From: Desulfovibrio sp. OH1186_COT-070 | GTDB lineage: Bacteria > Desulfobacterota > Desulfovibrionia > Desulfovibrionales > Desulfovibrionaceae | Assembly: GCF_003860215.1 (NCBI RefSeq) | Contig: NZ_RQYH01000005.1 | Coordinates: 43,729 to 107,728, forward strand | Direction of reading: 5' to 3' | Length of the DNA: 64,000 bases | Shown: positions 1 to 7,955 of the stretch, piece by piece | Layout of the letters: each line of letters begins with the position of its first letter | Numbering within the stretch: position 1 is the first letter of the stretch | Made by a program: the position numbers and the translations under genes | The notes under the pieces: generated by a model | Told to the model about the DNA's origin: nothing | Database searches by the model: none | Seen by the model: the letters and a program-made list of their open reading frames with translations, nothing else

Positions 1-2
1 AT

Positions 3-731
3 CTGGACCCCACACGGCTCACCTCTTGGCAGCCAACCAAAACCTCCAGCAACGGCCTACCCGTATTTGTTGCCAACTTTTCCGGAACTCCCCTAACCAA
101 TACAGTGTCGGAGATGGCTGCAAACGGAGGGACTCCCTACAGCATTGCCGAAAAAAATATCATTGAGTTGGACTTCGGCCTGAAAAATACCGCCAATCCT
201 CCCTGGAAGACTGGCGCAGCCACATCCCTTGCAGGACTCACGGTAGGGGGCGGCACTATTGAATATGCCACCGCAGTCCCCACCATGGCAAGTGTGGAGC
301 GCCATGAATCGGCCAGCATTCTTACCAGCGGCAAGGCCACCATCAGGGATTCCGATGCCGACGGCTATCCCGTGGGCATTCTCAACGGCTACAAGATTGA
401 TCCCGACGGCGTTCTCTACGGAACCTATGACAACAACCAGACCCTGGCTCTGTACCAGATCGCGCTTTACGACTTTGACAATCTGCAGGGCCTCTACCGC
501 GAGGGCAACAACCTGTATTCGGAAACCAACGAATCCGGCAGGCCGCGTCAGGGTGTGCCCAACCACAGCGGCTTTGGCGCCACGCGTTCGTACAACATCG
601 AACAGTCCAACGTGGACCTTGCACGGGAATTCGTGCAGATGATCTCCACCCAACGCGGGTTCCAGGCCAACTCCAAGGGCATCACCACTGTGGACACCAT
701 GCTGGAAACCGTCATCGGCATGAAGCGGTAA
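3..731 (+). CDS. flgE: Flagellar hook protein FlgE, C-terminal part (5' truncated by window edge)
   Basis: The reading frame is already open at the left edge and runs about 242 codons to a TAA, so the start lies outside the window. FlgE forms the extracellular hook joining the flagellar rod to the filament. The C-terminal end carries the hallmark of hook and rod proteins: a stretch reading ALYDFDNLQGLYREGNNLYS, followed by the terminal helix SNVDLAREFVQMISTQRGFQ and an ending in VIGMKR. A GxLYGTYDNNQT-like section just before this is the usual hook-domain strand. A strong intrinsic terminator follows 31 bases after the stop, so flgE is probably the last gene of its transcript. The flagellin gene downstream has its own promoter. 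Confidence 0.93.
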   Translation: MDPTRLTSWQPTKTSSNGLPVFVANFSGTPLTNTVSEMAANGGTPYSIAEKNIIELDFGLKNTANPPWKTGAATSLAGLTVGGGTIEYATAVPTMASVERHESASILTSGKATIRDSDADGYPVGILNGYKIDPDGVLYGTYDNNQTLALYQIALYDFDNLQGLYREGNNLYSETNESGRPRQGVPNHSGFGATRSYNIEQSNVDLAREFVQMISTQRGFQANSKGITTVDTMLETVIGMKR

Positions 732-761
732 GCCGCACAGTCCACATACCTCCCCAGAGAA

Positions 762-786
762 ACGCCGGTCGCACGACCGGCGTTTT
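762..786 (+). terminator. Intrinsic terminator after flgE
   Basis: A perfect 9-bp stem (ACGCCGGTC paired with GACCGGCGT) with loop GCAC ends in a run of four T. It lies 30 bases after the flgE stop and separates flgE from the flagellin gene. Confidence 0.85.
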
Positions 787-891
787 GGTTTGGAGCGTGC
801 ATGCGCACGGCAACAGCGCACGCTCTTTACACCCTTTTCCTACACCCGAAGGCCGGATACCGGCAGGGGGAAAATCTTCCTCCCGGGCGTC

Positions 892-923
892 AAAAAATTT
901 CCCGCGTCTGCGGGAAATTTTTT
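892..923. repeat. 14-bp perfect inverted repeat upstream of the flagellin promoter
   Basis: The arms AAAAAATTTCCCGC and GCGGGAAATTTTTT pair perfectly around loop GTCT. The A-rich left arm and T-rich right arm make it look like a bidirectional terminator. It sits 52 bases upstream of the sigma-54 promoter, so it could also be a binding site for a regulator or an insulator. Sequence alone does not decide. Confidence 0.6.
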
Positions 924-974
924 CCCATTCCCATTTTATCTATTTAACATATTGCAATTATTGTTTTTATTTTA

Positions 975-991
975 TTGGCACACCGATTGCA
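975..991 (+). promoter_or_regulatory. Sigma-54 (RpoN) promoter of the flagellin gene
   Basis: The site reads TTGGCAC, five bases, then TTGCA. This matches the -24/-12 consensus TGGCAC-N5-TTGCW in every conserved position. It lies 40 bases upstream of the flagellin ATG, followed by a purine-rich ribosome binding site. Sigma-54 promoters need an AAA+ enhancer-binding activator such as FlrC or FleQ; none is encoded in the window. Confidence 0.88.
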
Positions 992-1031
992 GTATTGTGG
1001 GCACAGCTACGTAACCACCAGGAGGTGTCCC

Positions 1032-1925
1032 ATGTCTTTGGTCATTAACAACAATATGATGGCCGCCAATACGGCCAGAAACCTGAACACACACTACGGC
1101 AGGTTGAGCAGATCCACCCAGAGGCTGTCCACGGGCCTGCGCGTCAACTCCGCGGCCGACGATGCCGCCGGGCTGGCCATTCGCGAATTGCAGCGCGCGG
1201 ACATTGCCACCCTGCGCCAGGGCGCGCGCAACGCCAACGACGCCATATCCATGATCCAGACCGCTGACGGCGCGCTGGCCGTTATTGACGAAAAGCTGAC
1301 GCGCATGAAAGAGCTGGCCGAACAGGCCGCCACCGGCACCTACGATTCCACCCAGCGTCTGATGATCGAATCCGAATATCAGGCCATGGCGTCGGAAATC
1401 ACCCGTATCGCCAATGCCACGGACTTCAACGGCATCCACCTGCTCAACGGCAACCTCTCCTCGGATACGCACGATGGCAGCGGGCTGACGTCCACCGGCA
1501 AGCTCAAGGTGCACTTTGGCACGGGCAACGATTCCGCCGAGGACTACTACTACATCACCATTGGCGACTGCACGGCCTCCGCCCTGGGCGTGGGCAACCA
1601 GTCGCAAGCGGACGATCCCGGATACACTGTTTCCACCCAGCAGGCTGCCCAGAGCGCCTTGGCGGCCATCACCGATGCCATTGTGTCCAAGGACAAGATC
1701 CGCGCTCACCTGGGCGCCATGCAGAACCGCCTGGAAAATACCATCACCAACTTGAATACCCAGGCGGAAAACTTGCAGGCAGCGGAGTCGCGCATTTCCG
1801 ATGTGGATGTGGCCACAGAAATGACGCAGTTCGTGCGCAACCAGATTTTGAGCCAGTCTGCGGTCGCCATGCTTTCGCAGGCAAACTCGCTGCCCAAGAT
1901 GGCCATGCAGCTCATCGGCGGTTAA
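1032..1925 (+). CDS. fliC: Flagellin
   Basis: This 297-residue protein is the filament subunit, exported through the flagellar type III apparatus and polymerised outside the cell. The N-terminal D0/D1 region begins MSLVINNNMMAANTARNLNT and continues with the conserved helix ending VNSAADDAAGLAIRE. The C-terminal D0/D1 helices include LENTITNL and QILSQSAVAMLSQAN. The central variable region is very short (about residues 140-215), so the surface-exposed D2/D3 domains are largely missing. That length is common in Desulfovibrio flagellins. The ATG was chosen because GGAGGT lies five bases upstream; an in-frame ATG 57 bases earlier falls on the sigma-54 promoter and is not credible. Expression should be RpoN-dependent, whereas enteric filament genes usually use sigma-28. 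Confidence 0.96.
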   Translation: MSLVINNNMMAANTARNLNTHYGRLSRSTQRLSTGLRVNSAADDAAGLAIRELQRADIATLRQGARNANDAISMIQTADGALAVIDEKLTRMKELAEQAATGTYDSTQRLMIESEYQAMASEITRIANATDFNGIHLLNGNLSSDTHDGSGLTSTGKLKVHFGTGNDSAEDYYYITIGDCTASALGVGNQSQADDPGYTVSTQQAAQSALAAITDAIVSKDKIRAHLGAMQNRLENTITNLNTQAENLQAAESRISDVDVATEMTQFVRNQILSQSAVAMLSQANSLPKMAMQLIGG

Positions 1926-1982
1926 AAAACAAAGAAACGGGAAAATATCACTACATAGCTGTGAGCGGACCAAAGATTGGGA

Positions 1983-2008
1983 GGTTCGGGGGCGTATGCC
2001 CCCGAACC
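1983..2008. repeat. GC-rich hairpin between convergent flagellin and rnc
   Basis: Arms GGTTCGGGGGC and GCCCCCGAACC form an 11-bp perfect stem around GTAT. There is no T-run on either side, so it is not a classical terminator. It may still end or protect the convergent transcripts. The 112 bases between the two genes hold nothing else I recognise. Confidence 0.5.
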
Positions 2009-2037
2009 GGAAAACTCACACGAAAAACAACGGGCAA

Positions 2038-2727
2038 TCAGCCCTTCTGCGCACGCAAGTCCTCCAGTGCGCGCTGTGCGGCATTTTGCTCGGCTTTTTT
2101 GCAACTGCTGCCCTCCGCCACGATTTCCTTGCCGTCAGGCAAGCGCAACACCACCTCAAAAATTCTGGCATGCTCAGGGCCATGACTGTTCCGGCGCACA
2201 TACACGGGCGTCTGCCCGAAGCGTTGCTGCACAATTTCCTGCAAGCGCGTCTTGCAGTCCTTGCTGGCAATTTTTTCCGCGGCTTCGGCTTCCGGCCACA
2301 TGTCGGCAAAAAGTTCGCGCACGGCTGCCTGTGCCGCGGCAAAGCCGCCGTCCGCATACACGGCCGCAAGCACCGCCTCCAGGGCATCGCTCAAAACCGT
2401 GTCGCGCTTTCTCCCCCCCTGGCCTTCTTCTCCCTTCCCCAGCTTCAGCAGAGTATCCAGGCCGATTTTTCTGGCCTGTCCGGCCAGGCTCGGCGCGCTC
2501 ACCAGACGAGACCGCATTTTTGTCAGGCTGCCTTCGCGGGCAGTGGGGAAACGCCGGAACAGTTCGTGTGAGACACACAGCTCCAGCACGGCGTCTCCCA
2601 GAAATTCCAGCCTTTCGTTGTGCTGTTCCGCTCCGTTTTCGTTGGCCCACGAACTGTGGGTCAGGGCGGTATCCAGCAGTTCCCTGCGTATGAAGGTATG
2701 CCCCAGGATATGTTCCGGCATGCTCAT
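2038..2727 (-). CDS. rnc: Ribonuclease III
   Basis: RNase III is a dimeric Mg-dependent endonuclease that cleaves double-stranded RNA in rRNA and mRNA processing. At 229 residues it has the usual length. The signature NERLEFLGDAVLEL is at residues 37-50. The acidic active-site residues E41 and D45, and D114 and E117 in the stretch VLSDALEA, are all present. A double-stranded RNA-binding domain spans about residues 155-225, with a final KKAEQNAAQRAL helix. The ATG was chosen because GGGAGG lies five bases upstream; the next ATG (two codons in) is also possible. The frame stays open far upstream but without homology. The gene is divergent from the small gene to its right and convergent with flagellin. 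Confidence 0.97.
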   Translation of the reverse strand: MSMPEHILGHTFIRRELLDTALTHSSWANENGAEQHNERLEFLGDAVLELCVSHELFRRFPTAREGSLTKMRSRLVSAPSLAGQARKIGLDTLLKLGKGEEGQGGRKRDTVLSDALEAVLAAVYADGGFAAAQAAVRELFADMWPEAEAAEKIASKDCKTRLQEIVQQRFGQTPVYVRRNSHGPEHARIFEVVLRLPDGKEIVAEGSSCKKAEQNAAQRALEDLRAQKG

Positions 2728-2808
2728 GCAACCTCCCGGCCATGTGCCGCAGCCTTTTTTCTTGCGCCTACTGTAGCCATTCTGCGGCTGTTGGCAACAG
2801 GAAATCCC

Positions 2809-2839
2809 TTGACATGCCTCATTCCAGTGCCTAGGTAAT
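2809..2839 (+). promoter_or_regulatory. Possible sigma-70 promoter of the 112-residue gene
   Basis: A perfect -35 hexamer TTGACA is followed by a weak -10, either TAGGTA at 17-bp spacing or GGTAAT at 19-bp spacing. It points at the gene starting 27 bases downstream. Confidence 0.4.
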
Positions 2840-2865
2840 GCCAACAACCATTGAGGAGTCGACAT

Positions 2866-3204
2866 ATGGCGTATGATATCCGTTTGATGAAGCTGGTGAC
2901 AGGCGAACTGGTGATGGGAAAATACGACAGCGAGCAGGATCGCCTGACGGAGGTGGCTGCCATTCAGAGCATCCCCACCCAGCAGGGCGTGCAGATGATG
3001 ATGATGCCCTACGGCTACCCTTTTGAGCCTGACTTTACCGGCAGCCTTGAAGGAAAAAATTTTCTGTACCGCTATGCCGACACCCCCAAGGAACTTCAGG
3101 ACAAATATATTGAAGCCTGCACAAACCTCACTGTTGCCGGAGGCCTGGGGAAGCTGCAATTCAGCTCCGAGCCTTTTGCATCCGGCAGCGGGCTGATCAA
3201 ATAG
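2866..3204 (+). CDS. Conserved small protein, possible Sm-like fold
   Basis: This 112-residue protein has no catalytic motif I recognise. The first 50 residues alternate in a way that resembles an Sm/LSm strand pattern: a strand, then LVTGELVMGKYDSE, then a strand and turn leading to MMMMPYGYPF. LSm-like phage and bacterial proteins share this shape, but the resemblance is weak and is my inference. The second half is polar, with no membrane segment or signal peptide, so it should be cytoplasmic. The start was set at the ATG with GAGGAG eight bases upstream; an ATG five codons earlier overlaps that site. A terminator follows, so it is probably monocistronic. It is divergent from rnc, and a role in RNA metabolism is possible but unproven. 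Confidence 0.7.
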   Translation: MAYDIRLMKLVTGELVMGKYDSEQDRLTEVAAIQSIPTQQGVQMMMMPYGYPFEPDFTGSLEGKNFLYRYADTPKELQDKYIEACTNLTVAGGLGKLQFSSEPFASGSGLIK

Positions 3205-3245
3205 TTGCAATTCCCTGACTTCCTGCCGCTGCACGCGGGGCAGCG

Positions 3246-3259
3246 GCACGGATCCGTGC
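3246..3259. repeat. 14-bp perfect palindrome after the Sm-like gene
   Basis: GCACGGATCCGTGC reads the same on both strands. It lies between the stop of the preceding gene and its terminator. It may be an operator or chance; nothing else identifies it. Confidence 0.3.
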
Positions 3260-3274
3260 GAAAAAGCCACACAC

Positions 3275-3314
3275 GAGAGGGCGGCGGAGCGGCAAGCTGT
3301 GCCGCCCCTCTTTT
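3275..3314 (+). terminator. Intrinsic terminator before the radical-SAM gene
   Basis: GAGAGGGCGGC pairs with GCCGCCCCTC with one bulge, followed by TTTT. It lies 70 bases after the previous stop and 37 bases before the next start. Confidence 0.6.
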
Positions 3315-3350
3315 ACGAAAAAATCTTTTGCGCCCACGCCAAGGAGTTTC

Positions 3351-6023
3351 ATGCGTTCCCTGTTGCCACTGCTGCCCAAACCTAGCCACTATGCCGGAAT
3401 TGAAGACAACGCATGCCGCAAGGATCCACAAAAAGTTTCACTGCGGGTGGCCTTGGCCTTTCCCGATACCTATGACGTAGGCATGTCGTATCTGGGGCAA
3501 AAAATCCTGTACGGCATTGTCAACAGTGAGCCGCGCTGGTGGGCCGAGCGCGTCATGGCTCCGGAACTGGAGGTGGCCGAGATTCTGCGTGCCCATGCCG
3601 CTCCTCTGGCGACCCTGGAGTCGGACACGCCGCTCGCGCACATGCATTGTCTTTCTTTTTCCATCACGCACGAACTCTGCTATACAAACGTCCTGTATAT
3701 GCTGGATCTGGCGGGCATTCCCCTGCGTTCCCGCGAGCGGCCGCAAGACCTTCGGGCCTGCCCTCTGGTCATTGCCGGAGGGGGCGCGCTTTTGAGCGCC
3801 GAACCTTTGACACCCTTTATGGACATGATGGTGCTCGGCGACGGAGAAGAAAGCCTCCCCGACATCCTGAGCCTGCTGGAAACAGCTCACGAGCGCGCAT
3901 GGACGCGCACACGTTTTCTCGAAGAAGCCCGCCACATTCCGGGCGTGTACGTTCCTTCTCTTTTCCAGCCAGAATCGCCGGAGCCTGATGCGCCGCTCGT
4001 GCCGCTGTTTGCGGACTATTGCCGCCCGGCCCGGCGCATTGTGGCCCGTATGGATTCTGCCGCCTACCCCACCAGACAGGTTGTGCCCATCGGCGCTGTG
4101 CACAATCGCCTTTCTCTGGAAATCGCGCGCGGCTGTACGCGCGGCTGCCGCTTCTGCCATGCGGGCATGGTGTACCGCCCGGTACGCGAACGCTCGCTGG
4201 AAAACATCAACAGCCTTTTGTCGCACTGCCTGCGCGAAACCGGCTTTGACGAAATCTCCTTTTTGTCGTTGAGCACCGGGGATTTTTCTGCCCTGAAAAC
4301 CCTCAGCCTCGGAGTTCTTGAGAGGTGCGCGCACGACCAGATCAGTCTTTCGCTGCCCTCCCTGCGCGTTGGCTCCATTGACGACGAAATCATCGAGCGC
4401 ATGGCGGATCTGCGCCGCACAGGCTGCACGCTGGCCCCGGAAGCGGGCAGCCAGCGCCTGCGCGATGTCATCAACAAGGGGGTCAGCGAGGAAGAACTGC
4501 TGCTCCACGCGCAAAAGCTGCTGGAGCACGGCTGGCGCATGGTCAAGCTCTACTTCATGATCGGCCTGCCCACGGAGACAGACGAAGATCTCTCTTCCAT
4601 TGTCGAAACCTGCCGCAAGGTTCGTGACGCCGCAGGCCCGGGAGGCCCGCGCCTGCAGGTGACTGCGGCGCTTTCCCCCTTTGTGCCCAAGCCCTTTACC
4701 CCCTTTCAGTGGGAAGAACAGATCGGCCTGGAGGAAATCCGGCGGCGCATTGACCTGATACGCAGCCAGTTCAAGGGGCAAAAATTCCTGAAAGTGCGCT
4801 GGCACGAGCCGGAGATGAGCCATTTGGAAGGTATTCTTTCCCGCGCGGACCGCCGCATGGCCGACGTGGTGGAAAAAGCCTACCGCAAGGGTGCGGTATT
4901 TTGCAGTTGGGTAGAGCATTTTGACCTGACGCCCTGGCTGGACGCCCTGCACGAATGCGGCATCCAGCCGCGCCAATATACAGGCCCCCGCCATACCGAC
5001 GCTCCCCTGCCCTGGGGACATCTTGAGGCGGGCGTGTCCGATGCTTTTTTGCTCCGCGAGCGCCAAAGAGCCCTTGCGGGCAAAACCACCGACGATTGTC
5101 GCTACGGGAGATGCCAGGACTGCGGTGCCTGCGACCGCCCCGAAAAGCCCTCCCGGTTGCCCCACGCATCGCCCGCACCTGCGGAACACCGCAATATTCT
5201 GGTCTTTGCGCAGCGGGATCAGGCCGCTCACCTGCCGGGACGGGACGCCGAGGGAAAACTGGTCTGCCGCGTGCAGACAAAACGCCCGCCCCGGATTGCC
5301 CCCCACCTGACGCACAAGGCTGTCCAGTACCGCGTCTGGCACAAAAAAACCGACAACAGCGCATACCTGAGCCAGCTTGAGCTGCTGTCCGTGCTTGACC
5401 GCGCCCTGCGGCGGGCGGGCATGCCGCTGGCTTTCTCGCAAGGCTTCCACCCCCTGCCCCTGCTTTCTTTCGGCCGCGCGCTGCCCGTTGGCGTGGAAAG
5501 CGAGGCGGAATGGTTTGGACTCACACTGCACAACTTTCTTGCGCCACGTGAAGTGGCCTCCAGGCTCGAACCTTTTCTGCCGCCCGGCATTTCGGTTCTG
5601 GCCGTGGTCCCCACCACCAAAAGCGACTACACGCGGCAGGCCGTTGCCGAGGTTTTTCGGCTGAGCTTTCCTTCCCCCCAGGAAAATGCTGCGGCAGCCC
5701 AATGCTTTGCCCGTTTGGAGGCCGCAGACGAAAAGCTGTTTGTGCGGGACACCAAAAAAGGGCCGCGCACTGTCAACATCCGTCCGGTACTGCGCTCGTG
5801 GGCAACCCTGCCGACAGCCCTGCCGATAGCCTGGGGGGAAGACGGAAGGGAAGCCGATGGCGTGAAAGCCGTGACATTCACTGCGGACTGGAGTACGCTG
5901 TACCTTTCGCCGTCTCTGCTCATCAAGGCCATTCTCGCCGATACACAAGCGCAGGACAGCCTGCCCCGCGCACGCCTGACAAAAACCGCGCAGATATTTG
6001 ACAACGGCCAGACATACCCATAA
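3351..6023 (+). CDS. Radical-SAM protein (TIGR03960-like) fused to a DUF2344 domain
   Basis: This 890-residue protein has two parts. The first (to about residue 600) resembles the B12-binding-domain/radical-SAM family TIGR03960, related to YgiQ. The [4Fe-4S] motif C-x3-C-x2-C is at C262, C266 and C269 within RGCTRGCRFCHAG, followed by a TIM-barrel section containing LAPEAGSQRLRDVINKG. A Cys cluster (CRYGRCQDCGACD) near residue 585 could hold a second cluster. The second part (about 658-850) is DUF2344 (TIGR03936), starting VQYRVWHKKTDNSAYLSQLE with the typical AFSQGFHPLPLLSFG. The two are adjacent genes in many bacteria and fused here. The substrate is unknown; the family often neighbours RNase E/G and ribosomal protein genes, which suggests RNA modification. 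AAGGAG precedes the ATG by five bases. Confidence 0.88.
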   Translation: MRSLLPLLPKPSHYAGIEDNACRKDPQKVSLRVALAFPDTYDVGMSYLGQKILYGIVNSEPRWWAERVMAPELEVAEILRAHAAPLATLESDTPLAHMHCLSFSITHELCYTNVLYMLDLAGIPLRSRERPQDLRACPLVIAGGGALLSAEPLTPFMDMMVLGDGEESLPDILSLLETAHERAWTRTRFLEEARHIPGVYVPSLFQPESPEPDAPLVPLFADYCRPARRIVARMDSAAYPTRQVVPIGAVHNRLSLEIARGCTRGCRFCHAGMVYRPVRERSLENINSLLSHCLRETGFDEISFLSLSTGDFSALKTLSLGVLERCAHDQISLSLPSLRVGSIDDEIIERMADLRRTGCTLAPEAGSQRLRDVINKGVSEEELLLHAQKLLEHGWRMVKLYFMIGLPTETDEDLSSIVETCRKVRDAAGPGGPRLQVTAALSPFVPKPFTPFQWEEQIGLEEIRRRIDLIRSQFKGQKFLKVRWHEPEMSHLEGILSRADRRMADVVEKAYRKGAVFCSWVEHFDLTPWLDALHECGIQPRQYTGPRHTDAPLPWGHLEAGVSDAFLLRERQRALAGKTTDDCRYGRCQDCGACDRPEKPSRLPHASPAPAEHRNILVFAQRDQAAHLPGRDAEGKLVCRVQTKRPPRIAPHLTHKAVQYRVWHKKTDNSAYLSQLELLSVLDRALRRAGMPLAFSQGFHPLPLLSFGRALPVGVESEAEWFGLTLHNFLAPREVASRLEPFLPPGISVLAVVPTTKSDYTRQAVAEVFRLSFPSPQENAAAAQCFARLEAADEKLFVRDTKKGPRTVNIRPVLRSWATLPTALPIAWGEDGREADGVKAVTFTADWSTLYLSPSLLIKAILADTQAQDSLPRARLTKTAQIFDNGQTYP

Positions 6024-6059
6024 GCAGACCAGAGTTTTTTCGGTAGCCGCAAGGAGTTC

Positions 6060-6308
6060 ATGATGGGATCGTGTGTTCCCTTTGCCGATGAAGAACCGTT
6101 TTCCGAGCGCGTCAAAAACCTGAAGAATCAGGATCTTCTGGAAATATGGGAAGAAACGCAGCAGATCGAAAACCTGCTGCGTTCCGAAATCCAGGCAGAA
6201 ATTTCTCTGGCGCCCGACTATGAGCAGACGATCATTGACGAACTGCGTCTGCGTTCTTCCAGGCAGTGCCTTTCGGCCGCTCCCCCCAAGGGCTGCCCCA
6301 ACTCCTGA
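6060..6308 (+). CDS. Small hypothetical protein
   Basis: An 82-residue, largely helical and acidic protein with no family I recognise. It lies 36 bases after the radical-SAM gene and is preceded by AAGGAG, so it is very likely translated and probably cotranscribed. Two ATG codons stand in tandem at the start; the second (three bases in) has the better six-base spacing and may be the true start. Residues 15-60 (ERVKNLKNQDLLEIWEETQQ onward) look like a helical pair. There are no membrane segments. It may be an accessory to the radical-SAM enzyme, but only the position suggests this. Confidence 0.6.
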   Translation: MMGSCVPFADEEPFSERVKNLKNQDLLEIWEETQQIENLLRSEIQAEISLAPDYEQTIIDELRLRSSRQCLSAAPPKGCPNS

Positions 6309-6359
6309 AAACCCGCACCCTCAATACACTGCTTTTTCCGTGTACGGGTTTGCGCGCCC

Positions 6360-7499
6360 CTAGAGCCCCTCTTTCCGCGCCAGCAGAACCCAGGCCGGGC
6401 CCTTGGCATCAAGGTGACTGGCCACATAGTTGGCGCGCTCGTCCCCGCCACAAAAAACATCAATGCGGTTGCGCTTGATGGCTCCCCCCACATCCTGGGC
6501 AAAGCCGATGCCGCGCAAGGGGATTTTTCCCCGTGTTTCGTCAGGAATATTCACCCCGTAGGCCACCACAGAGCCAAGGGGAATGAATGTTCTGTCCGTC
6601 GCCAGCGAAAGCCAGTCATCCACCGTATGCCCCATGGCCCCGGTGGGGCCACGGCTGCCGTAGCGAAAAAACACATAGCTCGGATTTTCGTTAAGAATTT
6701 CGCGCACCCGGTGGCTGTTGTTTTTGAGCCATTCGCGCTGCTCAAAAATATCACCGCGCTGCAGCAGGCCTTTTTCCCGCATGATACGGCCCGAACTTTT
6801 GTATTTGTGGCCGTTCTGACCAGCGTAATTGACGTATGCCTGGGTTCCGTCATCAAAAATCAGACGGCCCGAACCCTGTATTTCCAGAAAAAACACGTCC
6901 ACAGGGTCAGCGGCCCAAGCCAGTTCCAGCCCCTTGCCCGCCAGAACCTGTTTTTCCTCAATGGTTCTCCGGTCATAATATTTTCCGCGCCGGGCCACCA
7001 CTTTTTTCAGATCCGGAGGCAGGCCATAAATGGCCTGGGTATATCCGGGTTTCCGTGTACGGCTGGCACGCACTGCCGGCTCATAATACCCCGAATAGTT
7101 GATCCCGCCCGGAACTTCCACCCAGGAAAAGTTGGACAGAAAGAGCTCCGGCTCCCTGTCAAGACGCGGCAAAAGATCCTGCAGGCGTTGCAGCGTGCGG
7201 CTCAAATCCCCCCAGGTCACCTTGAGACCCGGCCTGTCTACCGCCACAGCGTCCTGCGGCTTGCTGTTGACATAGCGCAAAGACTTGCGCACCGTGGGAG
7301 CCATCTCCCGCCAACTGCTCAGATCCTGATTTTGTGGCACAAGGTTGCGCACGAAGAAATCCGGACTTTCAAAGGCCACAGGAGGGCCTTTCGGCTCCGG
7401 ACGGGAAGGAGAAGAAGGTGCTTTGGCACACCCGCCCGCAAACAGGAGCATGAGCGCCAGCACAACAAAAAACCCCGGACGCCGGATGTCCCCCGGCAT
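6360..7499 (-). CDS. mltA: Membrane-bound lytic murein transglycosylase A, lipoprotein
   Basis: MltA cleaves the glycan strands of peptidoglycan to 1,6-anhydro ends at the inner face of the outer membrane. The 379-residue protein starts with a lipoprotein signal and lipobox (FAGGC, Cys24). The MltA domain follows (GINYSGYYEP, then LAWAADPVDVFFLEIQGSGR). The C-terminal 3D barrel contains the expected aspartates in GIGFAQDVGGAIKRNRIDVF. The ATG was chosen because GGGAGG lies about eight bases upstream and the signal peptide begins there; the frame remains open upstream without meaning. It is divergent from the thioesterase gene with only 33 bases between starts, so the two promoters must overlap each other or the neighbouring coding sequence. 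Confidence 0.94.
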   Translation of the reverse strand: MPGDIRRPGFFVVLALMLLFAGGCAKAPSSPSRPEPKGPPVAFESPDFFVRNLVPQNQDLSSWREMAPTVRKSLRYVNSKPQDAVAVDRPGLKVTWGDLSRTLQRLQDLLPRLDREPELFLSNFSWVEVPGGINYSGYYEPAVRASRTRKPGYTQAIYGLPPDLKKVVARRGKYYDRRTIEEKQVLAGKGLELAWAADPVDVFFLEIQGSGRLIFDDGTQAYVNYAGQNGHKYKSSGRIMREKGLLQRGDIFEQREWLKNNSHRVREILNENPSYVFFRYGSRGPTGAMGHTVDDWLSLATDRTFIPLGSVVAYGVNIPDETRGKIPLRGIGFAQDVGGAIKRNRIDVFCGGDERANYVASHLDAKGPAWVLLARKEGL

Positions 7500-7532
7500 A
7501 TTTTGCCTCCCACGAAAAACAGGAAAAATTCC

Positions 7533-7952
7533 ATGCATGACGATTTTCCTACCCCTCAAATCTGGATGGCCCACCGTGTTTCGTATGGAGAAACGGACGC
7601 CATGGGCGTTGTGTATTACGCCGAATATTTTCATCTCTTTGAACGGGCACGGGGCGAATACATCCGCCGCTGCGGCATGAGCTATGCCCAGGTGGAAAAA
7701 AAAGGAATTTTTCTTCCCGTGCGCGAGGCGCAGTGCCGCTACCGGAGCCCGGCCCGCTATGACGACACTGTTCTGGTGCGTGCGGCCATAAGCCAGTGGG
7801 GCAGAGCCTCCCTGCGCTATGTATATGAGATATGGAATGAGGACAAGACGACACTTCTGGTTACCGGCATGACACAGCACGCTGTGACCGACAGGGAAAG
7901 CCGCCCCGTTCCTGTACCCGACTGGCTGCGGGCGCTGGTTGTAGCTCCGTGA
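7533..7952 (+). CDS. ybgC: YbgC/FadM-type acyl-CoA thioesterase, hot-dog fold
   Basis: This 139-residue protein is a 4-hydroxybenzoyl-CoA-thioesterase-type hot-dog enzyme that hydrolyses acyl-CoA thioesters in the cytoplasm. The signature YGETDAMGVVYYAEYFHLFE contains the catalytic aspartate (D22), and the long central helix follows with RARGEYIRRCG. In many bacteria YbgC sits with the Tol-Pal genes; here it is alone and divergent from mltA, another envelope gene. It converges on the next gene with only three bases between the stops. The ribosome binding site is weak (AGGA, nine bases upstream), but the start codon fits the family's length and N-terminus. Confidence 0.9.
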   Translation: MHDDFPTPQIWMAHRVSYGETDAMGVVYYAEYFHLFERARGEYIRRCGMSYAQVEKKGIFLPVREAQCRYRSPARYDDTVLVRAAISQWGRASLRYVYEIWNEDKTTLLVTGMTQHAVTDRESRPVPVPDWLRALVVAP

Positions 7953-7955
7953 TCT

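Noticed and set aside
3438..5948. An 836-codon open frame on the strand opposite the radical-SAM gene
   Set aside because: It mirrors a strongly supported gene; high GC leaves the antisense frame free of stops. The translation has no recognisable domain.
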